Assembly (NCBI RefSeq): GCF_025463795.1
Contig: NZ_JAODBE010000123.1
Span: 1 to 58,334 of the forward strand
Direction of reading: 5' to 3'
DNA: 58,334 bases
DNA from: Amnibacterium sp.
GTDB lineage: Bacteria > Actinomycetota > Actinomycetes > Actinomycetales > Microbacteriaceae
The position numbers and the translations under genes are program-made. Below, one piece after another: positions 1 to 9,077 of the stretch; position 1 is the first letter of the stretch; each line of letters starts with the position of its first letter. The notes beneath the pieces are model-generated. The model had not been told where the DNA came from. It searched no databases and saw nothing but the letters and a program-made list of their open reading frames with translations.

Positions 1-2557
1 GTTCGGCGGCGCGGATGCGCTCGAGCCAGATCGCCACGGACCCGCTGCGGGCCCGCCGCGGGGCGGCGCGGAGCCGCTCCGTGATCAGCTCGCCGACGGA
101 TGCGCTCGCCGCGGTGCCGTCGTCGAGCACAGGCGCGGCGAGGCGCCGCACGTCCGCGGCCTCCGACGGGGCGGGATGCCCGTCGATCTGCAGCGCGCCG
201 CGCTCGGGCGCGAGGTGTCCGGTGAGCGTCGCGACGACGCCGCGGCGCAGGGCAGCGGGCACCGCGAGCGTCGTGATGCCGCCGCGACCGACCCGCAGGT
301 CGATCGGCTCGGTGGTGAACGGGGCCGCGGCGACGAGGCGCTCGGCGGAGAGGAGCCAGCCCTCCTGCCCGGCGGCCCAGGCGAGCTGCGCACGGCGGGC
401 GGCGAGCTCCTCCCCCTCGATGTCGACCGACGGGAGGACCCGGTCGAGCCAGCGGGGCAGGTACCAGCCCGCCCGGCCGACGAGCAGCATGACGGCGGGC
501 ACGAGGGTCATCCGCACGAGGAACGCGTCGAACACGATGCCGGTGGCGAGGGAGAGCGCGATCGGCTTGATCGTGCCGCCCCCCTCGGGGATGAAGGAGG
601 CGAAGACGAAGAGCATGATCAGCGCAGCCGCGGTGACGACGCGGGAGCCGTGGGTGAAGCCGCGGCGCACCGCGAAGCGGGCGTCCTTCGTGTGCACCCA
701 CGACTCGCGCATGCCCGAGACGAGGAAGACCTCGTAGTCCATCGAGAGGCCGAACAGGATCGCGATCACGAGGATCGGCAGGAACGACAGCAGCGGTCCC
801 GGCTCCGTGCCGAGCGCGCCGAACCAGCCCCACTGGAACACGGCGACCGTGACGCCGACGCTCGCGGCCAGCGAGAGCAGGAACCCGACCGCGGCCTTCA
901 GCGGCACGATCAGGGACCGGAAGACGGCGAGCAGCAGCAGCACGGACAGGCCGACGACGACGAGCACGAACGGCAGCAGCGCGTTGCCGAGGCGGCTGGA
1001 GATGTCGATCTGCACGGCCGTCGTGCCGGTGACGGAGATGGGGATGTCGTAGTCGTGCCGGAAGGTCGGCTCGAGGGCGCGGATCCGTTGGACCAGCGCG
1101 ATCGTCTTCGGCGAGTCGGGGGCCGACCCGGGGATGACCTGCACGATCGCGGAGTCGAGCGTCGCGTTCGGGGTCGGCGTGCCGACGGCGGCGACGTCCG
1201 GCAGCTGCTGGATCCGGCGCTTGATGTCGTCGAGCGCAGTGATGAAGTCGTTGTTCTGCGTCACGTCCGCGAGGATCACCAGCGGGCCGTTGCGGCCCGG
1301 CCCGAACTCCTTCGCGGTCAGGTCGTACGCCGTGCGGGAGTCGGTGCCGACGGGCTGGCTGCCGTTGTTCGGCAGGCTGAGCTCGAGGCTCGCGGCGGGG
1401 ACGGCGAGCACCCCGAGCACCGCGACGACGAGGACCACGGCGGCGACCGGCGCCTTGGCGACCAGCGCCACCCAGCGGGCACCCATGGTGTGCACCTCGC
1501 CGGCGGCGGCCGCTTCGGCGCGCCGGGCGGCCCGGCTGCCGGGTCTCGGCACGAACCGCTGCCCGCCGAGGGTGAGGAGGGCGGGCAGCAGCGTCACCGA
1601 CGAGGAGACGGCGACGAGCACCGCGAACGCGGCGCCGACGCCCATGATCGAGAGGAACGGGATGCCGACGATCAGCAGGCCGAGCAGCGCGATGATCACG
1701 GTCGTGCCCGCGAACGTCACCGCCGTGCCGGCGGTCGCGACGGCGGCGGCCACCGATTCGCCGATCGGCATCCCGCCCGCCACCTGCTCGCGGTGCCGGG
1801 AGATGATGAAGAGGCCGTAGTCGATGCCGACCGCGAGGCCGAGCATGAGGGCCAGCGTGGGCGCGGAGGTCGACACGTCCGTGAACAGGGCGATGATGCG
1901 GATGGCCGCGTAGGAGAGCGCGACGCCGATCACCGCCGAGACGAGCGGAAGGCCCGCGGCGAGCAGCGAGCCGAAGGTGACGACGAGCACAGCGCCCGCG
2001 ACCAGCAGGCCGAGCCCCTCCGAGATGCCGACGCCGACGGACGACTGCTGGAACGCCTGACCGCTGAACGCCACCTGCATCCCTGCGGCCCGGCCGATCG
2101 CGCCGGTGTCCTTCAGCCGCTGCTTCGTCGCGGCGGCCACGCCCGAGTCGCCGGCCGTGAACTGCACGGCGATGATCGCCGCCCGGTGGTTGCCGGAGAT
2201 CGCCTTCGTGGAGTACTTGCTGAACGGGCTCGACGCGCTCTCGACGCCCCGGACCTCCTTGATCGCGGTGACCATCCGGCCGATGGCCGCCTTCTCGGGG
2301 GCGTCGTCGATCCGCTGCCCGGACGGCGCGACCAGCACGACCTGGGCGCTGCCGCCCGCGGCCTGCGGGAAGACGGCGTCGAGACGGTCGAGCGCGGCCT
2401 GCGACTCGGTGCCCGGGATGGTGAAGCTGTCGGCGAGCTTGCCGCCGAAGCCGAACCCGCCGACGCAGAACACGAGCAGCAGCAGCACCCAGGCGGCGAC
2501 GACCCGCCACGGGTGCCGGTGCGCGGTGCGGCCCAGGCGGTACAGGAACGCGGTCAT
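1..2557 (-). CDS. MMPL family membrane exporter with ABC-domain-like C-terminal extension (3' end outside window)
   Basis: An RND-superfamily MMPL transporter, expected to export lipids or drugs across the cytoplasmic membrane. The first 852 residues are visible, with no stop before the window edge. An N-terminal membrane segment is followed by an extracytoplasmic loop, a block of membrane helices containing GLAVGIDYGLFIISRHRE (the MMPL signature), a second loop, and a second helix block with FGLSMDYEVFLVSGMRE. After the last helices, from about residue 740, the chain resembles a degenerate ABC nucleotide-binding domain (GHLAPERGALQIDG) without a Walker A lysine. The gene lies 64 bases downstream of a TetR gene on the same strand, so that regulator probably controls it. 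The transporter call is firm, the substrate unknown. Confidence 0.92.
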   Translation of the reverse strand, partial: MTAFLYRLGRTAHRHPWRVVAAWVLLLLVFCVGGFGFGGKLADSFTIPGTESQAALDRLDAVFPQAAGGSAQVVLVAPSGQRIDDAPEKAAIGRMVTAIKEVRGVESASSPFSKYSTKAISGNHRAAIIAVQFTAGDSGVAAATKQRLKDTGAIGRAAGMQVAFSGQAFQQSSVGVGISEGLGLLVAGAVLVVTFGSLLAAGLPLVSAVIGVALSYAAIRIIALFTDVSTSAPTLALMLGLAVGIDYGLFIISRHREQVAGGMPIGESVAAAVATAGTAVTFAGTTVIIALLGLLIVGIPFLSIMGVGAAFAVLVAVSSSVTLLPALLTLGGQRFVPRPGSRAARRAEAAAAGEVHTMGARWVALVAKAPVAAVVLVVAVLGVLAVPAASLELSLPNNGSQPVGTDSRTAYDLTAKEFGPGRNGPLVILADVTQNNDFITALDDIKRRIQQLPDVAAVGTPTPNATLDSAIVQVIPGSAPDSPKTIALVQRIRALEPTFRHDYDIPISVTGTTAVQIDISSRLGNALLPFVLVVVGLSVLLLLAVFRSLIVPLKAAVGFLLSLAASVGVTVAVFQWGWFGALGTEPGPLLSFLPILVIAILFGLSMDYEVFLVSGMRESWVHTKDARFAVRRGFTHGSRVVTAAALIMLFVFASFIPEGGGTIKPIALSLATGIVFDAFLVRMTLVPAVMLLVGRAGWYLPRWLDRVLPSVDIEGEELAARRAQLAWAAGQEGWLLSAERLVAAAPFTTEPIDLRVGRGGITTLAVPAALRRGVVATLTGHLAPERGALQIDGHPAPSEAADVRRLAAPVLDDGTAASASVGELITERLRAAPRRARSGSVAIWLERIRAAE

Positions 2558-2621
2558 GTGCGGGAGCCGTCCTCGAGGGGTGGGTTCGGATGCGACGGCG
2601 GTGTCGCGCGGAGTGGAGCGG

Positions 2622-3182
2622 TCAGGCGAGGGGAAGGGCGCGTCCTGGGAGCACCAGGTCGGCGAGCACGGAGGTGAGCATCGGGCGCAGGGTCTCGTCC
2701 GGGAGCCGCTCGGTGCCCCAGCGGTCGGCGGCGACGAGCACGAACGCCGTGCCGGCGAGGGCGACGCCGAAGCGCACCGCGTCGCGCTCCGAGCCCTCCG
2801 CGGGGCGGAGCAGCTGCTCGACGCGGCGGACGAGCTGGTCGGCCTCGTCGATGACGGGGATGCCGCGGAGCGCGCTGCCGTGGTTCACGATCACCGTGAT
2901 GGCGAGCCGGTGGTCGAAGAGGAAGTCGACGAACCGGGCGAGGAAGTCCTGCGTGCCCGCGTCCCCGTCGAGATCGACCGATTCCAGCAGCGTGCCGAGG
3001 CCCTCGATGGCCGGGCGGAGGGCGGCGTCGAACAGCGCCTCCTTGCTGGAGAAGTGGTACAGCACGCTCGACTTCGAGAGGCCGGCGTCGTCGGCGATCC
3101 GTTGCAGCGATGCGCCCTCGAAGCCGACGGCCGCGAACTGCCGCAGGGCGGCAGCGATCAGCGGAGCGGCTCCCGACGACAT
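2622..3182 (-). CDS. TetR/AcrR family transcriptional regulator
   Basis: A 186-aa repressor-type regulator. The N-terminal helix-turn-helix is clear: AAALRQFAAVGFEGASLQRI followed by ADDAGLSKSSVLYHFSSKE, the usual TetR recognition helix. The rest is a helical ligand-binding domain without recognisable specificity. I chose ATG 3182 rather than the GTG at 3200 because TACGCT sits exactly six bases before 3182 and no Shine-Dalgarno sequence precedes either start, which suggests a leaderless message. It is followed on the same strand by the MMPL exporter, so it probably represses itself and the exporter. Confidence 0.9.
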   Translation of the reverse strand: MSSGAAPLIAAALRQFAAVGFEGASLQRIADDAGLSKSSVLYHFSSKEALFDAALRPAIEGLGTLLESVDLDGDAGTQDFLARFVDFLFDHRLAITVIVNHGSALRGIPVIDEADQLVRRVEQLLRPAEGSERDAVRFGVALAGTAFVLVAADRWGTERLPDETLRPMLTSVLADLVLPGRALPLA

Positions 3183-3188
3183 CCGGGC

Positions 3189-3194
3189 AGCGTA
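3189..3194 (-). promoter_or_regulatory. Putative -10 hexamer TACGCT of a leaderless transcript
   Basis: TACGCT ends six bases before the TetR ATG (3182). Transcription would start at or next to the start codon. No -35 element was recognised. Confidence 0.4.
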
Positions 3195-3332
3195 CTGCAC
3201 GATCGGTCAGCCGCTGCCGCATGGAGCACGACAGCAGGACGAGCTCGGACGGCGCGGTGGAGCGCGCACCCAAGAGACGCACAGCGGACGACCAGACGCC
3301 GATCGGCGGACGACCAGTACCCTGATCCGACC

Positions 3333-3617
3333 ATGGGCACCCTGCGGAAGTACCTCTTCAACGGCGTCATCATCTCGTCGCTGATCTCCGGCATCGGCGC
3401 GCTGCGGCAGCAGCGGAAGTCGCCGGCGGACTGGCGCACGGTGCTCACGTGGGCGTCCTGGATCCTCAGCTTCATGGTCGCCCTCGGCACCGTGCGCATC
3501 GAGTCGAAGAAGGCCGACGAGCCGAAGCCGAAGACCAAGGATGAGAAGGAACGCCGAGCCCGCGAGGAGCCGGCCACCGGCCCCAAACCGATCAAGCGGG
3601 CGCGCACGAAGGCGTAG
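3333..3617 (+). CDS. Small membrane protein with basic, charged tail
   Basis: A 94-aa protein starting MGTLRKYLFNGVIISSLISG, with one hydrophobic segment at about residues 9-24 and a second at about residues 38-54 (WASWILSFMVALGTVRI). A Lys/Glu/Arg/Pro-rich cytoplasmic tail (KPKTKDEKERRAREE) follows. It runs divergently from the TetR gene. TACCCT lies nine bases before the ATG and there is no clear ribosome-binding site. Codon use fits the neighbourhood. No family recognised; the role is unknown. Confidence 0.7.
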   Translation: MGTLRKYLFNGVIISSLISGIGALRQQRKSPADWRTVLTWASWILSFMVALGTVRIESKKADEPKPKTKDEKERRAREEPATGPKPIKRARTKA

Positions 3618-3665
3618 CGGGACCGCTCCTCGGTCGGCGACCGGACGGAACGGCGGGCCGAGCGG

Positions 3666-4847
3666 TCAGGGCTCCATCGTCGCGACCGGACCCGTGAAGT
3701 TGCGGCTCCTGCGGTCGGCCTCGGCGGATCCGCTGAACAGTTCGCGGTCCCGCCGCTCCCCCTGCGTCACCGGGTCCTCCGCGACGCTCCCCGGATCGCG
3801 GGTGATCACGAGCCGCGTGCGCGGGAGCGCGTCCGGCGCGGTCCGCTGCATCCACCGGATCATCTCCTCGCGCACGAAGCAGCGCAGGTCGAACAGCGTC
3901 GGGGCGTCGACCGCGGTGAGCAGGATCCGCACGTGCACGACCGCGTTGATCGCGTCCGTCACCTGCAGCACGGCGGTGCGGCCGTCCCAGAGGTTCGTCC
4001 TGCCGAGGATCTCGTGCAGCTGCTCCCGCATCCCCTGCGGATCGACGCGCCAGTCGAGGTCGAACTCGACCGCCTGCATCAGCTGCGACGAGGTGCGGGT
4101 CCAGTTCTCGAACGGTGTCGTCGTGAAGTAGTTCGACGGCAGCACGAGGCGCCGGTCGTCCCACACGTGGACGACGACGTAGGTGAGCGTGATCTCCTCG
4201 ATCCGCCCCCACTGGCCGTCGGCGACCACCACGTCGTCGACCCGGATCGCGCCGGAGAACGCCAGCTGGATGCCGGCGATCACGTTGCCGAGCGTCGACT
4301 GCGCCGCGACGCCCGCGATGATCGACACGACGCCGGCCGAGGCGAGCAGGCTCGCGCCCGCCGCCCGGGCGGAGGGGAAGGTGAGCAGGATCGCGGCCAG
4401 CGCGACGACCACGATCACCGCGACGGCGACGCGGCGGATGAGCAGGATCTGCGTCCGCACCCGGCGGGCCGACCGGTTGTCGGCGACGTCGGTCCGGTAG
4501 CGGCTGAGGCCGATGTCGACGAGGAACGAGACGGAAGTCGCGGCGAACCACGCGCCGGCCACGATCGAGACGACGGCGAAGACCTCGTCCCAGGTGTGCC
4601 GCTGCAGCTTCAGCAACGACGCGTCGAACCCGGCCCAGACGGCCAGCACCACGAGCAGCACCCGGAACGGCCGCCGGAGCCGCTGCACGCTCCGCTCCGG
4701 CCATCCGCGTCGCCGTGCGACGGCCCGGAAGAGGAGGCCGACGACGAGCGACACGAGCAGGGCCGCGACCACGGCCACGACGATGTCGAAGGTGATCCGG
4801 CTCCAGGTGGTCGCGATGATCTCGATCCACAGGCTGTACAGGTCCAC
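3666..4847 (-). CDS. MscS family mechanosensitive ion channel
   Basis: A 393-aa small-conductance mechanosensitive channel homologue that would release solutes on hypo-osmotic shock. Three to four N-terminal membrane helices lead to the pore-lining segment (GVVSIIAGVAAQSTLGNVIA), then the beta domain (IRVDDVVVADGQWGRIEEIT, VLPSNYFTTTPFENWTR). A C-terminal extension of about 100 residues goes beyond the minimal fold. The GTG start at 4847 has GAGGAG seven bases upstream. It stands alone between a convergent small gene and a same-strand amidotransferase. Confidence 0.93.
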   Translation of the reverse strand: MDLYSLWIEIIATTWSRITFDIVVAVVAALLVSLVVGLLFRAVARRRGWPERSVQRLRRPFRVLLVVLAVWAGFDASLLKLQRHTWDEVFAVVSIVAGAWFAATSVSFLVDIGLSRYRTDVADNRSARRVRTQILLIRRVAVAVIVVVALAAILLTFPSARAAGASLLASAGVVSIIAGVAAQSTLGNVIAGIQLAFSGAIRVDDVVVADGQWGRIEEITLTYVVVHVWDDRRLVLPSNYFTTTPFENWTRTSSQLMQAVEFDLDWRVDPQGMREQLHEILGRTNLWDGRTAVLQVTDAINAVVHVRILLTAVDAPTLFDLRCFVREEMIRWMQRTAPDALPRTRLVITRDPGSVAEDPVTQGERRDRELFSGSAEADRRSRNFTGPVATMEP

Positions 4848-4969
4848 GCGCGTCTCCTCGGCTCCGGTCGTCTGCTCTCGGCCCCCTCGCCTCGCGGCAA
4901 CCCAGTATCGTCAGCCGGCCTCGCCGGTTCCGCGGCACGCGCAAGGAACCGCGTATGCGCCGCAAGCGT

Positions 4970-5680
4970 TCAGGAAGCGGCGGCCACCAGCGCCTCGAGC
5001 AGGCGCAGATCGGTGTCCTGCTCCGGATGCCACTGCACGCCGAGCGCGAAGCGGTGCGCGGGCGACTCGACCGCCTCGATGATCCCGTCGGCGCTCCTCG
5101 CGGTCACCACGAGCCCCTCCGCGACCCGGTCGAGCGCCTGGTGGTGGTGGCACCGCACCGTGATCGGCTCCCCCGCCGGCAGGATCCCTGCCAGCCGCGT
5201 GCCCGCCTCGATCGTCACGCCGGTCGGCACGAACACGCTCGGCTCGCTGCCGTGGCTCACCGCGCTGATCCCCGGGAGGTGCTGGTGCAGCGTGCCGCCG
5301 AGGGCCACGTCGAGCAGCTGCACGCCGCGGCAGATCGCGAGCACCGGCAGGTCGCGCTCCAGCGCGGCGAGCACGAGCGCCTGCTCCCAGGCGTCGCGCT
5401 GCGGTCGTGACGGCTCGGTGTGCGGATCGCGGTCGGCGCCGTAGAGCGCCGGATCCACGTCGACGCCGCCGGAGAGCACGAGCGCGTCGAGCACGCCGAG
5501 CACCCGGTCCACCGCCGCGTCGTCGAACGGCTGCGGGGGCAGCAGCAGCGGCACGCCACCGGCGGCGGACACCGCGAGGAGGTACTCCTCGGGCACGAGG
5601 GCGTACTGCCCGACCCAGCCCTTCTCGTCGGCCTGCTCCAGCGAGGTGGTCACGCCGATCAGCGGCTTGGCAGCGGTCAC
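4970..5680 (-). CDS. Class-I glutamine amidotransferase-like gamma-glutamyl hydrolase (PuuD-like)
   Basis: A 236-aa member of the peptidase C26 family, which hydrolyses gamma-glutamyl amides such as gamma-glutamyl-GABA. The nucleophile elbow is LAICRGVQLL (Cys117). The other catalytic residues are His218 and Glu220 in QWHPEQ. LSGGVDVDPALYG matches the family's oxyanion region. I chose the GTG at 5680 because CGGAGGTCCC lies directly upstream. The exact substrate cannot be read from the sequence. It is divergent from the GH15 gene, leaving only 57 bases for two promoters. Confidence 0.88.
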   Translation of the reverse strand: MTAAKPLIGVTTSLEQADEKGWVGQYALVPEEYLLAVSAAGGVPLLLPPQPFDDAAVDRVLGVLDALVLSGGVDVDPALYGADRDPHTEPSRPQRDAWEQALVLAALERDLPVLAICRGVQLLDVALGGTLHQHLPGISAVSHGSEPSVFVPTGVTIEAGTRLAGILPAGEPITVRCHHHQALDRVAEGLVVTARSADGIIEAVESPAHRFALGVQWHPEQDTDLRLLEALVAAAS

Positions 5681-5737
5681 GGGACCTCCGTGTCGGGCGT
5701 CGGGGCGACGGACGGGGAGCAGGGCCAGTATGTCGCC

Positions 5738-7528
5738 ATGCCGCTCCCCATCGAGGACTACGCGATGATCAGCGACTGCCAGTCCGCCGCCATGATCGGT
5801 CGCGACGGCAGCATCGACTGGCTCTGCTTCCCCCGCTACGACTCCCCCAGCATGTTCGGTGCGCTGCTGGGCGACGAGAGCCACGGCCGGTGGCTGGTCG
5901 CGCCGGCCGAGCCGGCGGCGATCGCCCGCCGCTCGTACGTCGACCGGACGGTGCTGCTCGTCACCCGCTGGATCACGAGCACGGGCGAGGTGGAGGTCAC
6001 CGACTTCATGCCGCACGGCAACCGCCGCGCCGACATCGTGCGCCGGGTCCGCGGCGTGACCGGCACCGTCAGGATGCGGCAGGACCTGCGGATCCGCTTC
6101 GCCTATGCGAGCGCGACCCCGTGGGTGCGGCAGGTGGAGCGGAACGGCGACTCCCGCGCGCTCGTCGCGACCGCCGGACCCGACGCCGTCGTGGTGCGCG
6201 GTCCGCGGCTGAAGGCGCACGGCCCCTCCCATCAGGGCGAGTTCGACGTCGCGGCGGGCGAGACGGTCGACGTGGTGCTCACCTGGTACCCCTCCTACCG
6301 GGAGGCGCCGGATCCGATCGACGTCGACGACGCCATCCGGGTCTCGAGCGACTGGTGGAAGGAGTGGACCAGCGACATCGAGCACGACGGGCCGTACAGC
6401 GATCACGTCGTGCGCTCGCTCATCGTGCTGAAGGCGCTCACGCACGAGGACACGGGCGGCATCGCGGCCGCCGCTACGACGAGCCTGCCCGAGCAGTTCG
6501 GCGGCGAGCGGAACTGGGACTACCGCTACGTCTGGCTGCGCGACGCCTCGCTGACCCTCTCGGTGCTGCTGAACCACGGCTACCAGGACGAGGCGGAGCA
6601 CTGGCGAGCGTGGCTGCTGCGGGCGATCGCGGGCGACCCCGCCGACGTGCAGATCATGTATGGGCTCGCCGGCGAGCGTGACCTGCCGGAACGGACCCTC
6701 ACGACGCTTCCCGGCTACCGCGGCAGCTCGCCCGTGCGGATCGGCAACGGCGCCGTCGACCAGTACCAGGCCGACGTCATCGGCGAGGTCATGGTCGCCC
6801 TGCACGAGGCGCGTGAGAAGGGCCTCGACGAGGCGAAGCACGCGTGGCCGGTGCAGCGCGCCCTCATGGCGTTCATGGAGAAGCACTGGAAGCGCACGGA
6901 CAGCGGCATCTGGGAGATGCGCGGCCGGGAGCGGCACTTCACCCACTCGCGCGTCATGGTGTGGGCGGCGTTCGACCGGGCCGTGAAGGCTGTCGAGGAC
7001 TTCGGTCTCGACGGACCGGTCGACGTCTGGCGGCGCCTGCGCGACGCGATCCGCGCCGAGATCGAGGAGCACGGCTTCAGCGCCAGGCGGAACAGCTACG
7101 TGCAGTACTACGGCAGCGGCGACGTCGACGCCTCGCTGCTGATCCTCCCGCAGGTCGGCTACCTGCAGGCGGACGATCCGCGGATGCTGGGCACGGTCGC
7201 CGCGATCGAGCGCGACCTCATGCAGGACGGCCTCGTGCTGCGCTACCGCAGCGAGACGACGCCGGACGGCCTGCCGCCCGGCGAGTACCCGTTCCTCGCG
7301 TGCTCGTTCTGGCTCGTCGAGCAGTACGCGGCGAGCGGCAGGGGGGATGCGGCCTCGGCCCTGATGGACCGGCTCGTCGGTCTCGCGAACGACGTCGGGC
7401 TGCTGTCCGAGGAGTACGACGTCGGCGGCAAGCGGCAGGCGGGCAACACCCCGCAGGCCCTGTCGCACCTCGCGCTGGTGCGGGCGGCCGACGCGATCGA
7501 GCACGGCCGGGCGATGCCGACCCGCTGA
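5738..7528 (+). CDS. Glycoside hydrolase family 15 protein (glucoamylase/trehalase-like)
   Basis: A 596-aa cytoplasmic enzyme of the GH15 type common in actinobacteria; characterised relatives hydrolyse alpha-glucosides, some of them trehalose. The N-terminal beta-sandwich domain opens IEDYAMISDCQSAAMIGRDG and SIDWLCFPRYDSPSMFGALLG. The (alpha/alpha)6 barrel has the family blocks RNWDYRYVWLRDASLTL, WEMRGRERHFTHSRVMVW and ACSFWLVEQYA. No signal peptide. The ATG at 5738 lacks a good Shine-Dalgarno sequence, but CAGTAT lies exactly six bases before it. Trehalase versus glucoamylase activity is undecided. Confidence 0.9.
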   Translation: MPLPIEDYAMISDCQSAAMIGRDGSIDWLCFPRYDSPSMFGALLGDESHGRWLVAPAEPAAIARRSYVDRTVLLVTRWITSTGEVEVTDFMPHGNRRADIVRRVRGVTGTVRMRQDLRIRFAYASATPWVRQVERNGDSRALVATAGPDAVVVRGPRLKAHGPSHQGEFDVAAGETVDVVLTWYPSYREAPDPIDVDDAIRVSSDWWKEWTSDIEHDGPYSDHVVRSLIVLKALTHEDTGGIAAAATTSLPEQFGGERNWDYRYVWLRDASLTLSVLLNHGYQDEAEHWRAWLLRAIAGDPADVQIMYGLAGERDLPERTLTTLPGYRGSSPVRIGNGAVDQYQADVIGEVMVALHEAREKGLDEAKHAWPVQRALMAFMEKHWKRTDSGIWEMRGRERHFTHSRVMVWAAFDRAVKAVEDFGLDGPVDVWRRLRDAIRAEIEEHGFSARRNSYVQYYGSGDVDASLLILPQVGYLQADDPRMLGTVAAIERDLMQDGLVLRYRSETTPDGLPPGEYPFLACSFWLVEQYAASGRGDAASALMDRLVGLANDVGLLSEEYDVGGKRQAGNTPQALSHLALVRAADAIEHGRAMPTR

Positions 7529-7630
7529 GCCCCCATCGCCTGGACGCGCGTTCAGTGGGCGCTCCGGATCCGCCCAGCCCGCGTGCATACCGTCGGATGT
7601 CACATCGACCGACGACCGAAAGGAATTCTC

Positions 7631-8086
7631 ATGGCTCAGGTCATCGAGACCATCGACGTGGACGTCCCCGTCGACAAGGCGTACAACCAGTGGACCCAGT
7701 TCGAGTCCTTCCCCCACTTCCTCAGCTTCGTGGAGTCGATCCAGCAGCAGGACGACACCCACAACCACTGGAAGGTGAAGATCGGCGGCGTCGAGCGCGA
7801 GTTCGACGCGGTCATCACCGAGCAGCACCCCGACGAGCGGGTCGCCTGGAAGAGCGTCGACGGCACGGAGCACGCGGGCGTGGTCACCTTCCACAAGCTC
7901 TCCGACACCTCGTCGCGGGTCGCCGTGCAGATCGACTGGCATCCGCAGGGTGTCATCGAGAAGGCCGGTGACGTGCTCGGCTTCGACGAGCGCAGCGTGA
8001 AGAAGGACCTCGAGCACTTCAAGGAGTTCATCGAGCGCCGGCCGACCGAGACCGGCGCCTGGCGCGAGGACGTGCCGCGGTCGTGA
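7631..8086 (+). CDS. SRPBCC (START-like/polyketide cyclase) family protein
   Basis: A 151-aa helix-grip protein. MAQVIETIDVDVPVDKAYNQ, WTQFESFPHFLSFVESI and IDWHPQGVIEKAGDVLG are the normal blocks of the bacterial coat-like SRPBCC group. Such proteins bind hydrophobic ligands, but the ligand here is unknown. GAAAGGAATTCTC precedes the ATG with normal spacing. A strong hairpin 20 bases after the stop ends the transcript. It stands apart from the GH15 gene by about 100 bases and probably has its own promoter. Confidence 0.88.
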   Translation: MAQVIETIDVDVPVDKAYNQWTQFESFPHFLSFVESIQQQDDTHNHWKVKIGGVEREFDAVITEQHPDERVAWKSVDGTEHAGVVTFHKLSDTSSRVAVQIDWHPQGVIEKAGDVLGFDERSVKKDLEHFKEFIERRPTETGAWREDVPRS

Positions 8087-8105
8087 CCGACGGCTCCCGC
8101 AGGAC

Positions 8106-8137
8106 GACGGCCCGGCTGCGCCCGCAGCCGGGCCGTC
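8106..8137 (+). terminator. Intrinsic-type terminator hairpin
   Basis: A perfect 14-bp stem (GACGGCCCGGCTGC at 8106-8119 against 8124-8137) with a GCCC loop, 20 bases after the SRPBCC stop. There is no U tract, as is usual in actinobacteria. Confidence 0.8.
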
Positions 8138-8153
8138 CCTGCACGGCCGCGCC

Positions 8154-8396
8154 GTGAGCGGGTTGGACGGGCTCACGACCGAGCCGGAGGGCGCGGGCCG
8201 CTGGGCGGTGCTGGAGACGGGGCGGCCCGCCTCGGAGGCGCGGATCGGGACCGTGACCGGGAACGAGCACAGCGGGTACGCCCTGACGTCGGACGGCGAC
8301 GAGGGCCCGCCCGCCGGCACGTACGGCACTCTCGACGACGCCGTGGCCGCCGTCGCGATGTGGCGGCTCGCCCGCTTCGAGGGCCACCGGCCGTAG
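8154..8396 (+). CDS. Small hypothetical protein
   Basis: An 80-aa soluble protein from a GTG start just behind the terminator hairpin. Its core (WAVLETGRPASEARIG, SGYALTSDGDEGPPAGTYGT) looks like a single small alpha/beta domain ending in a short helix (AVAAVAMWRLARFEG). Third codon positions are strongly G/C and no other frame here looks coding. I do not recognise a family. The start is uncertain because no ribosome-binding site is clear. Confidence 0.55.
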   Translation: MSGLDGLTTEPEGAGRWAVLETGRPASEARIGTVTGNEHSGYALTSDGDEGPPAGTYGTLDDAVAAVAMWRLARFEGHRP

Positions 8397-8482
8397 GGGT
8401 CCGGCGAGCCGCCGGCGGGCGGGCGGGTTCGGACACCTGTGGGCGTCATCGGACGCCCGGAACGCCCGATTCCGCCCGTCGG

Positions 8483-9037
8483 TCAGGGCTCGACGGCGTA
8501 GCGCAGCTCGGCGAAGACGCCGGCCACCCGAGCGGCGGTGAGCCGGAGCCGACCTTCGAGCCGTCGCGGCAGCAGCGGCGCTCCGCCGTCGAGCAGCACC
8601 GGCGCCACGGACAGCACCAGCTCGTCCAGCAGGCCGGCGTCCGCGAAGGCGCCGGCGAGCTCGCCGCCGCCGACGAGCCAGAGGTCCCGCTCCCCCGCCG
8701 CGGCGGTCATCTCCCGCTGCACGGGGACGACGTCGCCCGAGACGAAGCGCACGTCGGCCCCGGGGATCGATGGGAGCTCGCGATGCGTGAACACCCAGGT
8801 GGGTCGGTCGCCGTACCAGTCGTGCCAGAGCTCCGGGCGCTCGAGCACGGGCTCGTGACCGAGCACCCACTCGTAGGTCGTGGCGCCCATCGCGATCGCG
8901 CCGACGCCGTCGAGGAAGGAGCCGAAGGCGCCCTCCTGGCCCTCGTCGGGCAGCGCGAGCAACCACTCGAGCGATCCCGCGGCGTCCGCGAGGTAGCCGT
9001 CGAGGCTCATGGCGGTGAAGTAGCGGGTGATGGTCAC
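8483..9037 (-). CDS. Dihydrofolate reductase family (RibD C-terminal-like) protein
   Basis: A 184-aa protein of the DHFR/RibD-C superfamily found beside many actinobacterial genes. ITRYFTAMSLDGYLAD is the N-terminal strand with the Asp-Gly-Tyr hallmark, AMGATTYEWVLG and LWLVGGGELAGAFADAG are the nucleotide-binding blocks, and LDELVLSVAPVLLDGGAPL is the C-terminal core. It probably uses NADPH, substrate unknown; it is too divergent to be the folate enzyme FolA. GTG 9037 keeps the full first strand; an internal ATG would remove it. Confidence 0.88.
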   Translation of the reverse strand: MTITRYFTAMSLDGYLADAAGSLEWLLALPDEGQEGAFGSFLDGVGAIAMGATTYEWVLGHEPVLERPELWHDWYGDRPTWVFTHRELPSIPGADVRFVSGDVVPVQREMTAAAGERDLWLVGGGELAGAFADAGLLDELVLSVAPVLLDGGAPLLPRRLEGRLRLTAARVAGVFAELRYAVEP

Positions 9038-9077
9038 GCCGCCGATCCTGCCGCGCCGTCGCGCACGCCGCGAGCGG

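Noticed and set aside
176-2677. Plus-strand open frame of 833 codons
   Set aside because: It is antisense to the MMPL gene, composed mostly of Arg, Asp, Gly and Glu as expected for a shadow of GC-rich coding DNA, and shows no domain.
5970-8449. Upstream extension of the amidotransferase frame
   Set aside because: The frame stays open across the antisense of the GH15 and SRPBCC genes, but the family sequence begins at 5680, where a good ribosome-binding site lies.
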